Below are positions 50,483 to 59,760 of a stretch of DNA of 64,000 nt, in pieces. Position numbers and translations under genes: made by a program. This DNA comes from Bog-532 sp963830385 (GTDB taxonomy: Bacteria; Actinomycetota; Actinomycetes; Streptosporangiales; Streptosporangiaceae), in the NCBI GenBank assembly GCA_963830385.1, contig CAWHMD010000014.1:124001-188000 (forward strand), given 5' to 3'. The notes under the pieces were generated by a model, which ran no database searches, was not told the DNA's origin, and saw nothing but the letters and a program-made list of their open reading frames with translations. The first letter of the stretch is position 1; each line of letters starts with the position of its first letter.

Positions 50483-51931
50483 TCACAGGCCCAGCACCTG
50501 CCGCAGCTGGGGCGCGTGGCGGCGGGAGACCGGTACCACCTCGCGGGTCTGCCGGTCGGTCGCGAGGTACAGCGTGCCCTTGAAGCCCTGCTCGACCTCG
50601 CGGACCCGGCCCAGGTTGACCAGGAACCGGCGGTGCACCCGCAGGAATCCCTTGTCGGTCAGCTGGTGCTCCAGGTGGTCGAGGCCGCGGGCGGCCGCCA
50701 GCAGCCGGCCCTGGTCGCTGGTGAGCCAGACGTTGTTGCCGTCGGCCTCGGCGAACCGGATCTCCCGCGGGTCCAGCAGCACCCAGCGGTCGTCGCCGAG
50801 CGCGACCACCCGGTTGAGCGGCGTGCGGCCCGGGCCCGGCCCCGTTAACGGCGCGGCCGGCTCGGCAGCGGTCACCGCCAGGCCGGCTCCCGGGTCGGAG
50901 CCCGTGAACGCCAGCAACGCCCCGATCACCTGCGTCCCGGTCAGCACCGGGCGGGCCACCACCGGCACCGGGGCGCCCAGGAAGGGCACGAAGACCTGGG
51001 TCGACCCGGTCCAGGCGGGGTCCTGCCGGGCCCGTTCGGTGACCCGCCGGGCCAGCTGCGGCAACGCCGGGACCTGGGACGCCCAGCGCTGGGTGGGGGC
51101 GAAGGCCGGGACGTCGGCCGGAGTGCCCATCAGCACCGCCGCCTCGCTGTTGGCCAGCACCACGTTCCCGGCCGGGTCGACCACCGCCAGCGGCGTGGCC
51201 GGGGAGACCCGGGCGTTGGCGAGCGCCGCCGCCAGCAGCGTGCCGCTGTGATGGGCGCGCTGGCGTAGCTTGGCCTCGGTCGCGGCCGCCACCCGGCGCA
51301 GCCACGGCAGCACCGAGTCGGGCAGCCCACGCTGATGACAGGAGATGTTCAGCACCGCCAGCGGGTCGTCGGTGACCACGTCGCGGACGGCGACACCCGC
51401 ACACGACCACGGGTGGAAGCCCTGGCACCAGTGCTCGGGACCGCAGACCATGACCGGGCGGTGGCTCTCCAGCGCGGTGCCCATGCCGTTGGTCCCGCAC
51501 GCCCACTCCGACCAGGTCGACCAGGGGGCCAGGTTGCTCCCGGCGGCCAGGTGCTGGATCCGGCGGCTGCCCCACGCGGCCAGGATACGGCCGTCCGGGT
51601 CGGCCACCGTGACCAGCCCGTCCAGCCCGTCGACCTCCCGCTCGGCCGACGCCGCGAGGCCGCCCAGCTCGGCGAACACCACGTCGTGCTCGATCGTGTG
51701 CGCGCTCACCTCGGCCGCGGCCGGGGCGCGGTCCAGGCCCGGGTCGACCTCGTACTCCTCCCGGCACCGGTACCAGGACATCAGGATCTCCGGCCGTACC
51801 CCCCGCACGGTGTCCGCGCCGGCGGCGAACCGTTCCCGGGCGGCGGCGACCCGCTGCAGCCGGCCGTCGATGAGCTTGCCCCCGCTCACGGCGGGCGATG
51901 CACCGCTGGTGGAGTCTTTTGCGCCGTTCAT
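50483..51931 (-). CDS. GAF-LytTR regulator, likely controller of the PQQ/alcohol operon
   Basis: The open frame starts at 53578, but the part before 'MNGAKDSTSG' is a shadow. The ATG at 51931 gives 482 residues. Residues about 20-60 ('RVAAARERFAAGADTVRGVR', 'ILMSWYRCREEYEVDP') and the following GAF domain (to about 230; 'ACGTNGMGTALESHRPVMVC', 'GPEHWCQGFHPWSCAGVAVR') resemble the AcoR/MftR-type activators of alcohol and acetoin operons. A PAS-like middle comes next ('PLAVVDPAGNVVLANSEAAV'). The C-terminal 100 residues form a LytTR DNA-binding domain ('RFAEADGNNVWLTSDQGR', 'LRVHRRFLVNLGRVREVEQG'), in place of the usual AAA+/Fis module. It is divergent from the PQQ operon. Confidence 0.85.
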   Translation of the reverse strand: MNGAKDSTSGASPAVSGGKLIDGRLQRVAAARERFAAGADTVRGVRPEILMSWYRCREEYEVDPGLDRAPAAAEVSAHTIEHDVVFAELGGLAASAEREVDGLDGLVTVADPDGRILAAWGSRRIQHLAAGSNLAPWSTWSEWACGTNGMGTALESHRPVMVCGPEHWCQGFHPWSCAGVAVRDVVTDDPLAVLNISCHQRGLPDSVLPWLRRVAAATEAKLRQRAHHSGTLLAAALANARVSPATPLAVVDPAGNVVLANSEAAVLMGTPADVPAFAPTQRWASQVPALPQLARRVTERARQDPAWTGSTQVFVPFLGAPVPVVARPVLTGTQVIGALLAFTGSDPGAGLAVTAAEPAAPLTGPGPGRTPLNRVVALGDDRWVLLDPREIRFAEADGNNVWLTSDQGRLLAAARGLDHLEHQLTDKGFLRVHRRFLVNLGRVREVEQGFKGTLYLATDRQTREVVPVSRRHAPQLRQVLGL

Positions 51932-52090
51932 CCCATTCCCGTTGTCCGCTGGCGGCCGTGTTCTCGAGGCTGGTACCGCGGAGGTGCAACACGAGTTACA
52001 AGGTGCCGTCCCTAGCAGGCTAAACGTCCGGTCATGATCAAAAAAAGGTCGGTACGGGACATTGATGAGGGATCGAGGTGTGAACCGGGC
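51932..52090. promoter_or_regulatory. Divergent regulator/PQQ-operon promoter region
   Basis: Two direct AGGTGC repeats (51982-51990 AGGTGCAAC and 52001-52009 AGGTGCCGT) lie 19 bp apart, start to start. LytTR proteins bind paired direct repeats on one face of DNA, so these are candidate sites, though the spacing is a little short. An A-tract (AAAAAAAGG at about 52038) lies near the operon start. Confidence 0.35.
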
Positions 52091-53233
52091 ATGCGGGCCG
52101 TGGTGTACCAGGAGCCGTTCGACGTCGCCGTGCAAGAGGTTCCCGACCCCCGCATCGAGCACCCCAACGACGTGGTCGTGCGGATCACGTCGAGCTGTAT
52201 CTGCGGCTCTGACCTGCACATGTACGAGGGGCGGACGGCGGCCGAGCCGGGCATCGTGTTCGGGCACGAGAACCTCGGGCTGATCGAGGAGGTCGGCGGC
52301 GGGGTCACCAGCCTGGAGCCCGGTGACCGGGTGGTGATGCCGTTCAACGTGGCCTGCGGCTTCTGCAAAAACTGCCAGGCCGGGTACACCGGCTTCTGCC
52401 TGACCGTGAACCCGTCGGGTTTCGCGGGCGGCGCCTATGGCTACGTGGCGATGGGTCCCTACCCGGGGGGCCAGGCCGAGTACCTGCGGGTCCCGTACGC
52501 GGACTTCAACTGCCTGCCGCTGCCGGCCGGCACCGAGCACGAGGCCGACTACGCGCTGCTGGCCGACATCTTCCCGACCGGGTACCACGGCTGCGAGCTG
52601 GCCGGGGTGGCGCCCGGGGAGACGGTCGCGGTGTACGGGGCCGGGCCGGTCGGCCTGATGGCCGCCTACTCGGCGCTGCTGCGCGGGGCGTCCCGGGTGT
52701 TCGTGGTCGACCGGGTGCCCGAGCGGCTGGCCAAGGCGGCCGCGATCGGCGCGGTCCCGGTCGACTTCTCGGCCGGTGACCCGGTGGAGCAGATCAAGGA
52801 CCAGACCGGCGGCGAGGGCACCGACAAGGGCGTCGACGCGGTCGGCTACCAGGCCGCGGCCCGGGCGGGTGACCGCGAGGAGCCCGCCGCCGTGCTCAAC
52901 CAGCTGGTGCAGACGGTGCGGCCGACCGGCGCGCTCGGCGTGCCCGGCCTGTACGTGCCGTCCGACCCGGGCGGCATCGACGAGAACGCGCGGCACGGCC
53001 TGCTGCTGGTGGCGATCGGCACGCTCTTCGAGAAGGGCCACCGGGTCGGCACCGGGCAGGCCAACGTCAAGCGCTACAACCGCCAGCTGCGCGACCTGAT
53101 CACCGAGGGCCGGGCCACGCCCGGCTTCGTGGTGTCCCACGAGCTTCCGCTCGAGCAGGCCCCGGCGGCTTACCAGAAGTTCGATCAGCGAGTGGAGGGC
53201 TACACCAAGGTCATTCTCAAACCAGCCCAGTGA
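52091..53233 (+). CDS. Zinc-dependent alcohol/formaldehyde dehydrogenase (FdhA-like MDR)
   Basis: I choose the ATG at 52091 ('MRAVVYQEPFDVAVQEV'); 19 upstream in-frame codons to 52034 are possible. It gives 380 residues. Zinc ligands lie in 'SSCICGSDLHMYEGRTA' and 'GIVFGHENLGLIEEVG'; the structural Cys4 is 'CGFCKNCQAGYTGFC'. The Rossmann loop is 'VAVYGAGPVGLMAA'. 'VPSDPGGIDENARHGLLLVA' marks the glutathione-independent formaldehyde dehydrogenase subgroup. It is the first gene of the PQQ operon and should remove aldehyde made by the quinoprotein. It is a paralogue of the gene at 46371. Confidence 0.88.
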   Translation: MRAVVYQEPFDVAVQEVPDPRIEHPNDVVVRITSSCICGSDLHMYEGRTAAEPGIVFGHENLGLIEEVGGGVTSLEPGDRVVMPFNVACGFCKNCQAGYTGFCLTVNPSGFAGGAYGYVAMGPYPGGQAEYLRVPYADFNCLPLPAGTEHEADYALLADIFPTGYHGCELAGVAPGETVAVYGAGPVGLMAAYSALLRGASRVFVVDRVPERLAKAAAIGAVPVDFSAGDPVEQIKDQTGGEGTDKGVDAVGYQAAARAGDREEPAAVLNQLVQTVRPTGALGVPGLYVPSDPGGIDENARHGLLLVAIGTLFEKGHRVGTGQANVKRYNRQLRDLITEGRATPGFVVSHELPLEQAPAAYQKFDQRVEGYTKVILKPAQ

Positions 53234-53258
53234 CGACATCAGGAGATAGGCGGAGGCG

Positions 53259-53723
53259 ATGACAACCGCATCAGAACAGCGAGCTACAACGCTGAGCGAC
53301 ATCGGCCTGGACACACAGAACAAGGCGACGATCGGCCGGGTCCTGGGGACCGGGAAAATCGAGCAGGCCAAGGAGGATTCCGACGGCCGGATGTCGGCCA
53401 CGATCCGGATCCTGCCGGACCAGCTGGTCTTCGAGCCCTCGGTCCTGGTGCTGCCGCACGGCGGTGACCTCGAACTGGAGCTCATCAACGACGACCAGAA
53501 CACACACTGTGCGCTGCTGCCGAGCAACGGGGACAGCCAGTTCGTCTGGCTGGTGAACCACTCCCGGGGCACGGCCACGCTCAGCCTGGACGGGCCGGGC
53601 TACTACTGGTACAGCTCGCCGACCGGCAACGACGAGGGCCGGGGCCTGACCGGGGCGATCGTCGTGATGGGGGAAACCCCGCCGGAGGCCCGCCTGGACC
53701 GCCCGGATCAGCCCCGGCCGTAG
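53259..53723 (+). CDS. MSMEG_3727-type PQQ-associated protein (cupredoxin-like)
   Basis: The protein has 154 residues from an ATG with GGAGATAGGCGGAGGCG upstream. It is beta-rich: 'MSATIRILPDQLVFEPSVLV', 'GGDLELELINDDQNTHCALL' and 'GPGYYWYSSPTGNDEGRGLT'. The layout recalls a cupredoxin, but the usual Cys-x-His-x-Met loop is absent. Proteins of this type sit next to PQQ alcohol dehydrogenases in actinobacteria (MSMEG_3727 family, by recollection). A role as electron acceptor or assembly partner is inference. There is no signal peptide. Confidence 0.7.
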   Translation: MTTASEQRATTLSDIGLDTQNKATIGRVLGTGKIEQAKEDSDGRMSATIRILPDQLVFEPSVLVLPHGGDLELELINDDQNTHCALLPSNGDSQFVWLVNHSRGTATLSLDGPGYYWYSSPTGNDEGRGLTGAIVVMGETPPEARLDRPDQPRP

Positions 53724-53779
53724 CCGGCTGCGCAGGACCGCCAGGACTGGCTCGCCTCGACCGTGCAAAGGAGCATGAC

Positions 53780-55483
53780 ATGACCGATACGGCAGAACCA
53801 TATGTGGACGCAGGCCACGCCGTCAGCAACTCGACGCTCGCGCTGATACCCGGGGAAGCGCCGCAGGTGACCGACAGCGTCAACTACGAGCGGATCCGCC
53901 AGGCCCGCACCGCGGAGCCGCAGAACTGGCTCACCTACTACGGCGCCTACGACGGGCAGCGCTACAGCGAGCTGGACCAGATCAACGCCGGGAACGTCGG
54001 CCAGCTCAAGACCGCCTGGGTGTTCCAGTGCGGTGGGGTCGGCCTGCAGGCGGGCGCGACCACGTACGCCTTCGAGTGTGCGCCCATCGTCGTCGACGGC
54101 GTCATGTACGTCACCGGCTGGGACGGCTGGTGCTGGGCCCTCGACGCCGTGACCGGCCAGGAACTGTGGCGGTACCGGCACGCGATCCCGTTCGACGTGT
54201 CGTTGTGCTGCGGCAACGTCAACCGCGGGGTCGCGGTGGCCCACGGCAAGGTGTTCTACGTCACCCAGAACGCGCACCTGGTCGCGCTGGACGCGGCCAA
54301 CGGCAAGCCCGTGTGGGACAAGGTCTACGGCGACGTGCGGGCCGGGGAGAGCGCCACCGTCGCGCCGCTGATCATCAAGGACAAGGTCATCGTGGGCAGC
54401 TCGGGCGGGGAGTTCGGGGTGCGCGGCCACCTGGACGCGTTCGACATCGACAGCGGCGAGCACCGGTGGCGCTGCTACACGGTGCCCAAGCCGGGCGAGC
54501 CCGGCTCCGATACCTGGCCGGCCGACGGTGAGGCGTGGGCCCGCGGCGGGGCGAACTGCTGGCTCACCGGCACCTACGACCCGGAGCTGAACCTGCTCTA
54601 CGTGGGCACCGGCAACCCCGCGCCCGACTTCGACGGCGAGGTCCGGCTGGGCGACAACCTCTTCACCGACAGCCTGGTCGCGGTCGACCCCGACGTCGGC
54701 CAGATCCGCTGGCACTACCAGTACAACCCGCACGACCTGTGGGACTACGACAGCATCTCCGAGCACATCCTGTTCGAGCTGGACGGCCGCAAGGTGCTGG
54801 CCCACTTCGACAAGAACGGGTACGCCTTCATCCTCGACCGCACCAACGGCGAGCTGATCCGGGTGTTCCCGTTCGTGGACCGGATCACCTGGGGCGAGAT
54901 CACCCCTGACGGCCAGATCACGCCCAAGCTCTACCCCGAAAAGGAGGGCGAGCCTGTGCACTTCTGGCCCGGGCCGGCCGGGGGCAAGGAGTGGACGCAC
55001 GCGGCCTACAGCCCGCAGACCGGGCTGCTGTACTGCCCGGTGCAGGAGGTCGGCGCCACCGCCACCCGGCGGCGGCGCGAGTTCAGAGAAGGGATTCCGT
55101 ACTGGGGCGCCGGGGTCGCGGTCGACATCGAGGACGCCTACGGGATGGTGAGCGCCTTCGACCCGGCCACCGGCCAGGAGGCGTGGCGCTGGCGCAACGA
55201 GACGCCGATGTGCGCGTCGGTGCTGGCGACCGCCGGCGGCCTGGTCTTCGCCGGCGAGCCCACCGGGGAGATCAACGCGCTGGACGCCCGCACCGGGGAA
55301 CAGCTGTGGCAGTTCCAGTGCGGCAGCGGCCACCACAGCAGCCCGACCACCTACAGCGTCGACGGCCAGCAGTACCTCGCCGTGCCGAGCGGGTGGGGCG
55401 GCTGGATCGAGGGGTTCAACCCCGGCATGCTCGGGGCCCCGCACGGTGCCGCCCTGTTCGTGTTCGCCCTACCGAATAGCTAG
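53780..55483 (+). CDS. PQQ-dependent methanol/ethanol-type dehydrogenase with lanthanide-type Asp
   Basis: AAGGAG precedes the ATG; 567 residues. This is an eight-bladed propeller with Trp-docking repeats ('LKTAWVFQCGG', 'ALDAVTGQELWRY', 'ALDARTGEQLWQFQCG'). The vicinal disulfide C143-C144 is present ('SLCCGNVNRGVAV'). Metal ligands appear as E211 ('SSGGEFGVRGHLDAFD') and N279 ('VGTGNPAPDF'). The catalytic region reads 'HDLWDYDSIS', with D322 and an extra Asp at 324, the DxD pattern of XoxF/ExaF lanthanide enzymes (calcium enzymes have Ala there). No N-terminal signal peptide is visible, unlike classical periplasmic enzymes. Confidence 0.92.
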   Translation: MTDTAEPYVDAGHAVSNSTLALIPGEAPQVTDSVNYERIRQARTAEPQNWLTYYGAYDGQRYSELDQINAGNVGQLKTAWVFQCGGVGLQAGATTYAFECAPIVVDGVMYVTGWDGWCWALDAVTGQELWRYRHAIPFDVSLCCGNVNRGVAVAHGKVFYVTQNAHLVALDAANGKPVWDKVYGDVRAGESATVAPLIIKDKVIVGSSGGEFGVRGHLDAFDIDSGEHRWRCYTVPKPGEPGSDTWPADGEAWARGGANCWLTGTYDPELNLLYVGTGNPAPDFDGEVRLGDNLFTDSLVAVDPDVGQIRWHYQYNPHDLWDYDSISEHILFELDGRKVLAHFDKNGYAFILDRTNGELIRVFPFVDRITWGEITPDGQITPKLYPEKEGEPVHFWPGPAGGKEWTHAAYSPQTGLLYCPVQEVGATATRRRREFREGIPYWGAGVAVDIEDAYGMVSAFDPATGQEAWRWRNETPMCASVLATAGGLVFAGEPTGEINALDARTGEQLWQFQCGSGHHSSPTTYSVDGQQYLAVPSGWGGWIEGFNPGMLGAPHGAALFVFALPNS

Positions 55484-55503
55484 CGATGAAGGAGATGACA
55501 GGT

Positions 55504-55626
55504 ATGAACCGCGAGCAGCACACGACCCGGACCCACGGGCGCGACTGGGAGACCCCGGGCTTCGAGGAGATCCGGGTGTCAGCCGAGGCGACCGCCTACA
55601 TGGGCACCGAGGAAGACTGGGAGTAG
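55504..55626 (+). CDS. pqqA: PQQ precursor peptide PqqA (40 residues)
   Basis: An ATG at 55504 with AAGGAG (55489-55494) opens 40 codons ending TAG at 55624-55626, just before pqqB. The peptide contains 'RDWETPGFEEIRVSAEATAY' (residues 13-32). This aligns with the standard PqqA pattern W..P.F.E.R...E-x-x-x-Y, where Glu (E28) and Tyr (Y32) are fused to build PQQ. It differs from the usual 'EVTLY' by 'EATAY'. It also has a longer N-terminus (14 residues before the Trp) and an acidic C-terminal tail 'MGTEEDWE'. It is easy to miss because of its size. Confidence 0.88.
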   Translation: MNREQHTTRTHGRDWETPGFEEIRVSAEATAYMGTEEDWE

Positions 55627-55641
55627 AGGCAGCCGGCCGGC

Positions 55642-56550
55642 ATGTGGGCGCGGGTGCTGGGCTCAGCTGCGGGCGGCGGATTCCCGCAGTGGAACTGCAC
55701 CTGCCCCCCGTGCCGGGCGGTGCGGGACGGGTCGCGACCGGCCCGTCCGCGCACCCAGTCGTCGGTGGCGGTCAGCGCCGACCGGAATCAGTGGTTCCTG
55801 CTCAACGCCTCGCCCGACGTCCAGGCGCAGATCGAGGGCTTTCCCGCGCTGCACCCGGGCCGCGAAGCGGGTGAGGAGCGCCAGGTTCCGCTCCGGGGGG
55901 TGCTGCTCACCGACGCCGAGCTGGACCACACCCTGGGCCTGCTGCTGCTCCGGGAGGGCCGTGGCCTGGACGTGTACGCCACCGAGGCGGTCCACCAGGT
56001 GCTGTGCCACGGCACCGGGCTGCTGCGGGTGCTCGGCGCCTACTGCCCGGTCCGCTGGCATCCGGTGGAACCCGGCGCCCGCGGCGAGGCGCCGCTCGGC
56101 GGCGGCCTCTCCTACCGGGCCTTTGACGTGCCCACGGCCAAGCGAGCCCGGTTCGGCCCGCAGGACGCGCCCGGCCGGGTCATCGGTTACCGGCTCAGCC
56201 AGGAGGGGGGCGGGACGCTGGTCTTCCTGCCGTGCCTGCCCGAGCTGACCGCCTCGATCCGCGCCGAACTGGACGGCTGCGCCGCGCTGCTGGTCGACGG
56301 GACCTGCTGGCAGGACGACGAGCTGATCCGGCTCGGGCTGGCCGGCAAGACCGCCCGCGACATGGGGCACCTGCCGATCAGCGGTCCCGGCGGCAGCCTG
56401 GCCCAGCTGGCCTCGCTGCCGACCGGGCGCACGATCTACACGCACATCAACAACAGCAACCCCATCCTGCTCGAGGACTCGGCGGAACGGCGCACGCTGG
56501 CCGGCCACGGCTTCGAAGTCGCCGCTGACGGGCTGGAACTGCAGATCTGA
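55642..56550 (+). CDS. pqqB: PqqB, metallo-beta-lactamase-fold protein of PQQ biosynthesis
   Basis: The protein has 302 residues. '[20 protein letters not shown]' is the PqqB N-terminal signature (with zinc-binding Cys). '[20 protein letters not shown]' carries the D-x-E-x-D-H metal motif, and '[17 protein letters not shown]' and '[17 protein letters not shown]' follow. PqqB hydroxylates the Glu-Tyr intermediate. It starts 15 bp after pqqA. Confidence 0.94.
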   Translation: MWARVLGSAAGGGFPQWNCTCPPCRAVRDGSRPARPRTQSSVAVSADRNQWFLLNASPDVQAQIEGFPALHPGREAGEERQVPLRGVLLTDAELDHTLGLLLLREGRGLDVYATEAVHQVLCHGTGLLRVLGAYCPVRWHPVEPGARGEAPLGGGLSYRAFDVPTAKRARFGPQDAPGRVIGYRLSQEGGGTLVFLPCLPELTASIRAELDGCAALLVDGTCWQDDELIRLGLAGKTARDMGHLPISGPGGSLAQLASLPTGRTIYTHINNSNPILLEDSAERRTLAGHGFEVAADGLELQI

Positions 56551-56555
56551 GGTAC

Positions 56556-57248
56556 ATGGTGACCCTGACCGCCACCGACAGCTTCGTCTCCGCGCTGCGG
56601 GCGCACTCGCAGCGGTACCACGACTCGCATCCGTTCCACCAGGCCATGAACGCCGGCACCCTGAACCGGGCCCAGATTCAGGGCTGGGTGGCTAACCGTT
56701 ACTGCTACCAGGAGGCCATTCCCCGTAAGGACGCGGCGATCCTGTCCAATTGCCCCGACCGGGAAGTCCGCCGCCGCTGGATCCGGCGCATCACCGACCA
56801 CGACGGCTACGGGAACGAAGCCGGGGGGATCGAGGCGTGGCTGCGGCTGGGCGAGGCCGTCGGACTGGGCCGCGAGAAGGTGGCCAGCCAGCGGCAGGTG
56901 GTGCCCGGGGTACGGTTCGCGGTCGACGCCTACGTGACCTTCGCCCGGACGCGGCCGTGGGTGGAGGCGGTGGCCTCGTCGCTCACCGAGCTGTTCGCCC
57001 CCGACCTGATGGCCGAGCGGCTGGCCGCGTTCGAGCGGTACTACCCATGGATCGACCCGGCCGGGCTGGCTTACTTCCGGTCTCGCCTCACCCAAGCACC
57101 CCGTGACAGCGAGCACGCGCTGGAGGTGGTGACCGAGTACTGCCGCACCCCGGAGCAGCAGGCCGCCGCGGTGGCCGCGCTGTCGTTCAAGTGCGACGTC
57201 CTGTGGGCCATCCTGGACGCCATCGACGGAGCGTACGGCCATGACTGA
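56556..57248 (+). CDS. pqqC: PqqC, pyrroloquinoline-quinone synthase
   Basis: The protein has 230 residues. The all-helical haem-oxygenase-like fold is shown by '[20 protein letters not shown]', '[20 protein letters not shown]' and '[20 protein letters not shown]'. Conserved active-site residues Tyr, His and Lys lie in these segments. PqqC performs the last ring closure and eight-electron oxidation. It ends inside the start of pqqD (8 bp overlap). Confidence 0.94.
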   Translation: MVTLTATDSFVSALRAHSQRYHDSHPFHQAMNAGTLNRAQIQGWVANRYCYQEAIPRKDAAILSNCPDREVRRRWIRRITDHDGYGNEAGGIEAWLRLGEAVGLGREKVASQRQVVPGVRFAVDAYVTFARTRPWVEAVASSLTELFAPDLMAERLAAFERYYPWIDPAGLAYFRSRLTQAPRDSEHALEVVTEYCRTPEQQAAAVAALSFKCDVLWAILDAIDGAYGHD

Positions 57249-57513
57249 GCCGGGTGCCCGGCCCCGGCTGGCCCCGCACGTCCGGCTGAGCTACGACGAG
57301 ACCCGGCAGCGCTACGTGCTGCTGACCCCGGAGGCGGTCACGGTCCTCAACGACACCGGTGCCGCCGTCGTCCACCTGTGCGACGGGCAGCGCACGCTGG
57401 CCGAGATCGTGGCTGAGCTGGAGCCCCGGTACAGCCGGGTGCCCGGCGAGGAGGTCGAGCGGTTCCTGAACCAGTTGGCCGCCAGCGGCCGCCTGGAGAT
57501 CAGCCGTGGATAG
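57241..57513 (+). CDS. pqqD: PqqD, PqqA-binding chaperone
   Basis: The protein has 90 residues. It has the RRE (RiPP recognition) fold: '[20 protein letters not shown]', '[20 protein letters not shown]' and '[18 protein letters not shown]'. It presents PqqA to PqqE. It overlaps pqqC by 8 bp and pqqE by 8 bp, keeping translation coupled. Confidence 0.92.
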   Translation: MTEPGARPRLAPHVRLSYDETRQRYVLLTPEAVTVLNDTGAAVVHLCDGQRTLAEIVAELEPRYSRVPGEEVERFLNQLAASGRLEISRG

Positions 57514-58648
57514 GCCGTTCGGGCTGCTGGCCGAGCTCACCTACGCCTGCCCGCTGCAGTGCCCGTACTGCTCCAACCCGCTCGACCTGTCCGGCTACGG
57601 CGACGAGCTGACCACCCGGGAGTGGCTGCGGGTGCTGGACGAGGCCCGCGCGCTGGGCGTGCTGCAGCTCCACCTGTCCGGCGGTGAGCCGCTGCAGCGC
57701 CGCGACCTCACCGAGATCACCCGGCACGCCAGCGAGCTGGGCCTGTACACGAACCTCATCACCAGCGCGCTCGGGTTGTCCGCGCGCCGGGCCACCGAAC
57801 TCCGGGCCGCGGGCCTCGACCACGTGCAGATCAGCATCCAGGCCGACGAGGCCGCCCTGTCCGATCGCATCGCGGGCACCCCTTCCTTCGAGCGCAAGCT
57901 GCTGGCCGCCCGGATGGTGAAGAAGCTGGACTGGCCGCTCACGCTGAACGTGGTCCTGCACCGGCAGAACGTCGACCGGATCGACCGCATCCTCGGCCTG
58001 GCTGAGGAGCTCGGGGCGGACCGTATCGAGCTGGCCAACACGCAGTACTACGGCTGGGCCGCGCGCAACCGCGACGGCCTGCTGCCGGCCCGGGCCCAGC
58101 TCGAGCGGGCCGAGACCGTGGTCCGGGCCGCGCGCGAGCGGCTGCGGGGACGGATGGAGATCATCTACGTCCTGCCCGACTACTACAGCCGGTACCCCAA
58201 GCCCTGCATGGGCGGCTGGGGACGGCGGCAGCTCACCGTGGTGCCCAACGGTGTGGTGCTGCCGTGCCCGACCGCGCACGAGGTCCCGCTGCCCCGCGCC
58301 AGTGTGCGCGAGCACGACCTGGCCTGGATCTGGGACCAGTCTCCGGTTTTCCAGGCCTTCCGCGGCACGGACTGGATGCCCGATCCCTGCCGGGGCTGTG
58401 ACCGCCGCGAGCTCGACTTCGGCGGCTGCCGCTGCCAGGCGTTCCAGCTCACCGGCGACGCGGCCCGGACCGACCCGGTGTGCCAGCTGTCCCCCGATCA
58501 CGAGATCGTGGCCGCCGCGGTGCGGGCGGCCAGCGATCCGGCCCCGGCGCCGGGCTCGATCACCGCTGAGCCGCCGCCGGGCGCCGTTCTCATTCCCCGG
58601 CCGCATCCACGTCCCCGGCCGCAGCCCCGCCGCTCCGGGGAGACATGA
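57506..58648 (+). CDS. pqqE: PqqE, radical SAM enzyme
   Basis: A GTG start gives 380 residues. The radical SAM cluster is '[16 protein letters not shown]' (CxxxCxxC), followed by '[15 protein letters not shown]' (GGE SAM motif). The C-terminal SPASM part has '[20 protein letters not shown]' and '[19 protein letters not shown]' for auxiliary Fe-S clusters. It forms the Glu-Tyr carbon-carbon bond in PqqA. The last 40 residues are a Pro/Arg-rich tail not usual for the family. It overlaps the dipeptidase gene by 4 bp (ATGA). Confidence 0.94.
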   Translation: MDRPFGLLAELTYACPLQCPYCSNPLDLSGYGDELTTREWLRVLDEARALGVLQLHLSGGEPLQRRDLTEITRHASELGLYTNLITSALGLSARRATELRAAGLDHVQISIQADEAALSDRIAGTPSFERKLLAARMVKKLDWPLTLNVVLHRQNVDRIDRILGLAEELGADRIELANTQYYGWAARNRDGLLPARAQLERAETVVRAARERLRGRMEIIYVLPDYYSRYPKPCMGGWGRRQLTVVPNGVVLPCPTAHEVPLPRASVREHDLAWIWDQSPVFQAFRGTDWMPDPCRGCDRRELDFGGCRCQAFQLTGDAARTDPVCQLSPDHEIVAAAVRAASDPAPAPGSITAEPPPGAVLIPRPHPRPRPQPRRSGET

Positions 58649-59760
58649 CGAACCCCGGTATCCCTGACGGCGGTACGGCAAGCCCCCTGGCCGCCGCGTC
58701 CGGCCTGCTGTGCCGTGCGCCGCTGGTCGACGGCCACAACGACCTGGCCTGGCAGTTGCGCCAGCGACTCGGCCGCGACCCCGCACGGCTGGACTCCGAA
58801 TCCGCGGCGGGGCGGACCCATACCGACCTGCCCCGGCTGCGGCGGGGGCGGGTCGGGGCCCAGTTCTGGTCGGTGTACGTACCAGGGACGCTGGCCGGTG
58901 AGGCGGCGGTGACGGCCACTCTGGAGCAGATCGACTGTGTGCATCGGCTGATCCGGTATTACCCCGATTCCCTGGAGCTGGCCCTGACCGCCGACGACGT
59001 CACACGGATCTTCGCCAGCGGGAAGATCGCCTCACTGCTGGGGGCCGAGGGAGGTCATTCGATCAACTGCTCGCTAGGTGTCCTGCGGATGTTGTACGCG
59101 CTCGGCGTCCGCTACCTGACGCTGACCCACAACCGCAACGTGCCCTGGGCCGACGCGGCGACCGACACCGCGGCCAGCGGCGGCCTGACCGCCTTCGGCC
59201 GGGAGGTGGTGGGCGAAATGCAGCGACTGGGCATGCTCGTCGACCTCTCGCACGTCGCGGCGGCCACGGCGCGAGATGCCCTCGACGTCGCCCGGGCCCC
59301 GGTCATCTTCTCGCACTCCTGCGCCCGGGCCCTGTGCGACCGCCCGCGGAACGTTCCCGACGACGTGCTGGCCCGGCTGGCGGGCAACGGCGGCGTGTGC
59401 ATGGTGACCTTCGTCCCGGCGTTCGTCGCGCCCGACCGGGGGGACCGGGCGACTCTGGCCCAGGTCGCCGATCATGCCGAACACATCCGGTCGGTGGCTG
59501 GTATTGATCATGTGGGCATCGGTGGCGACTACGACGGCAGCGATGCGATGCCCGAGGGGCTACAGGACGTCTCCTGCTACCCGGCCCTGATCGCCGAGCT
59601 GTTGCACCGCGGCTGGACCGAGGACGACTGCACACGGCTGGCCGGTGGCAACATCATCCGGGTCCTGCGCGAGGCGGAGACCGCCGCCCGCGCCCTGTCC
59701 GGCCAGTACGCTCCGTCGCTGGCCAGCATCGCGTCGCTGCATCACGACGGCGCGCGATAG
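58645..59760 (+). CDS. M19-family (renal) dipeptidase in the pqq operon
   Basis: The protein has 371 residues, ATGA-coupled to pqqE. Zinc ligands are '[14 protein letters not shown]' (H-x-D), '[13 protein letters not shown]' (bridging Glu), '[12 protein letters not shown]' and '[12 protein letters not shown]' (His). The end motif is '[15 protein letters not shown]'. It has no signal peptide, so it is probably cytoplasmic. No pqqF-type protease lies nearby. I infer it could help trim the crosslinked Glu-Tyr product after initial proteolysis; that role is not established. Confidence 0.9.
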   Translation: MTNPGIPDGGTASPLAAASGLLCRAPLVDGHNDLAWQLRQRLGRDPARLDSESAAGRTHTDLPRLRRGRVGAQFWSVYVPGTLAGEAAVTATLEQIDCVHRLIRYYPDSLELALTADDVTRIFASGKIASLLGAEGGHSINCSLGVLRMLYALGVRYLTLTHNRNVPWADAATDTAASGGLTAFGREVVGEMQRLGMLVDLSHVAAATARDALDVARAPVIFSHSCARALCDRPRNVPDDVLARLAGNGGVCMVTFVPAFVAPDRGDRATLAQVADHAEHIRSVAGIDHVGIGGDYDGSDAMPEGLQDVSCYPALIAELLHRGWTEDDCTRLAGGNIIRVLREAETAARALSGQYAPSLASIASLHHDGAR

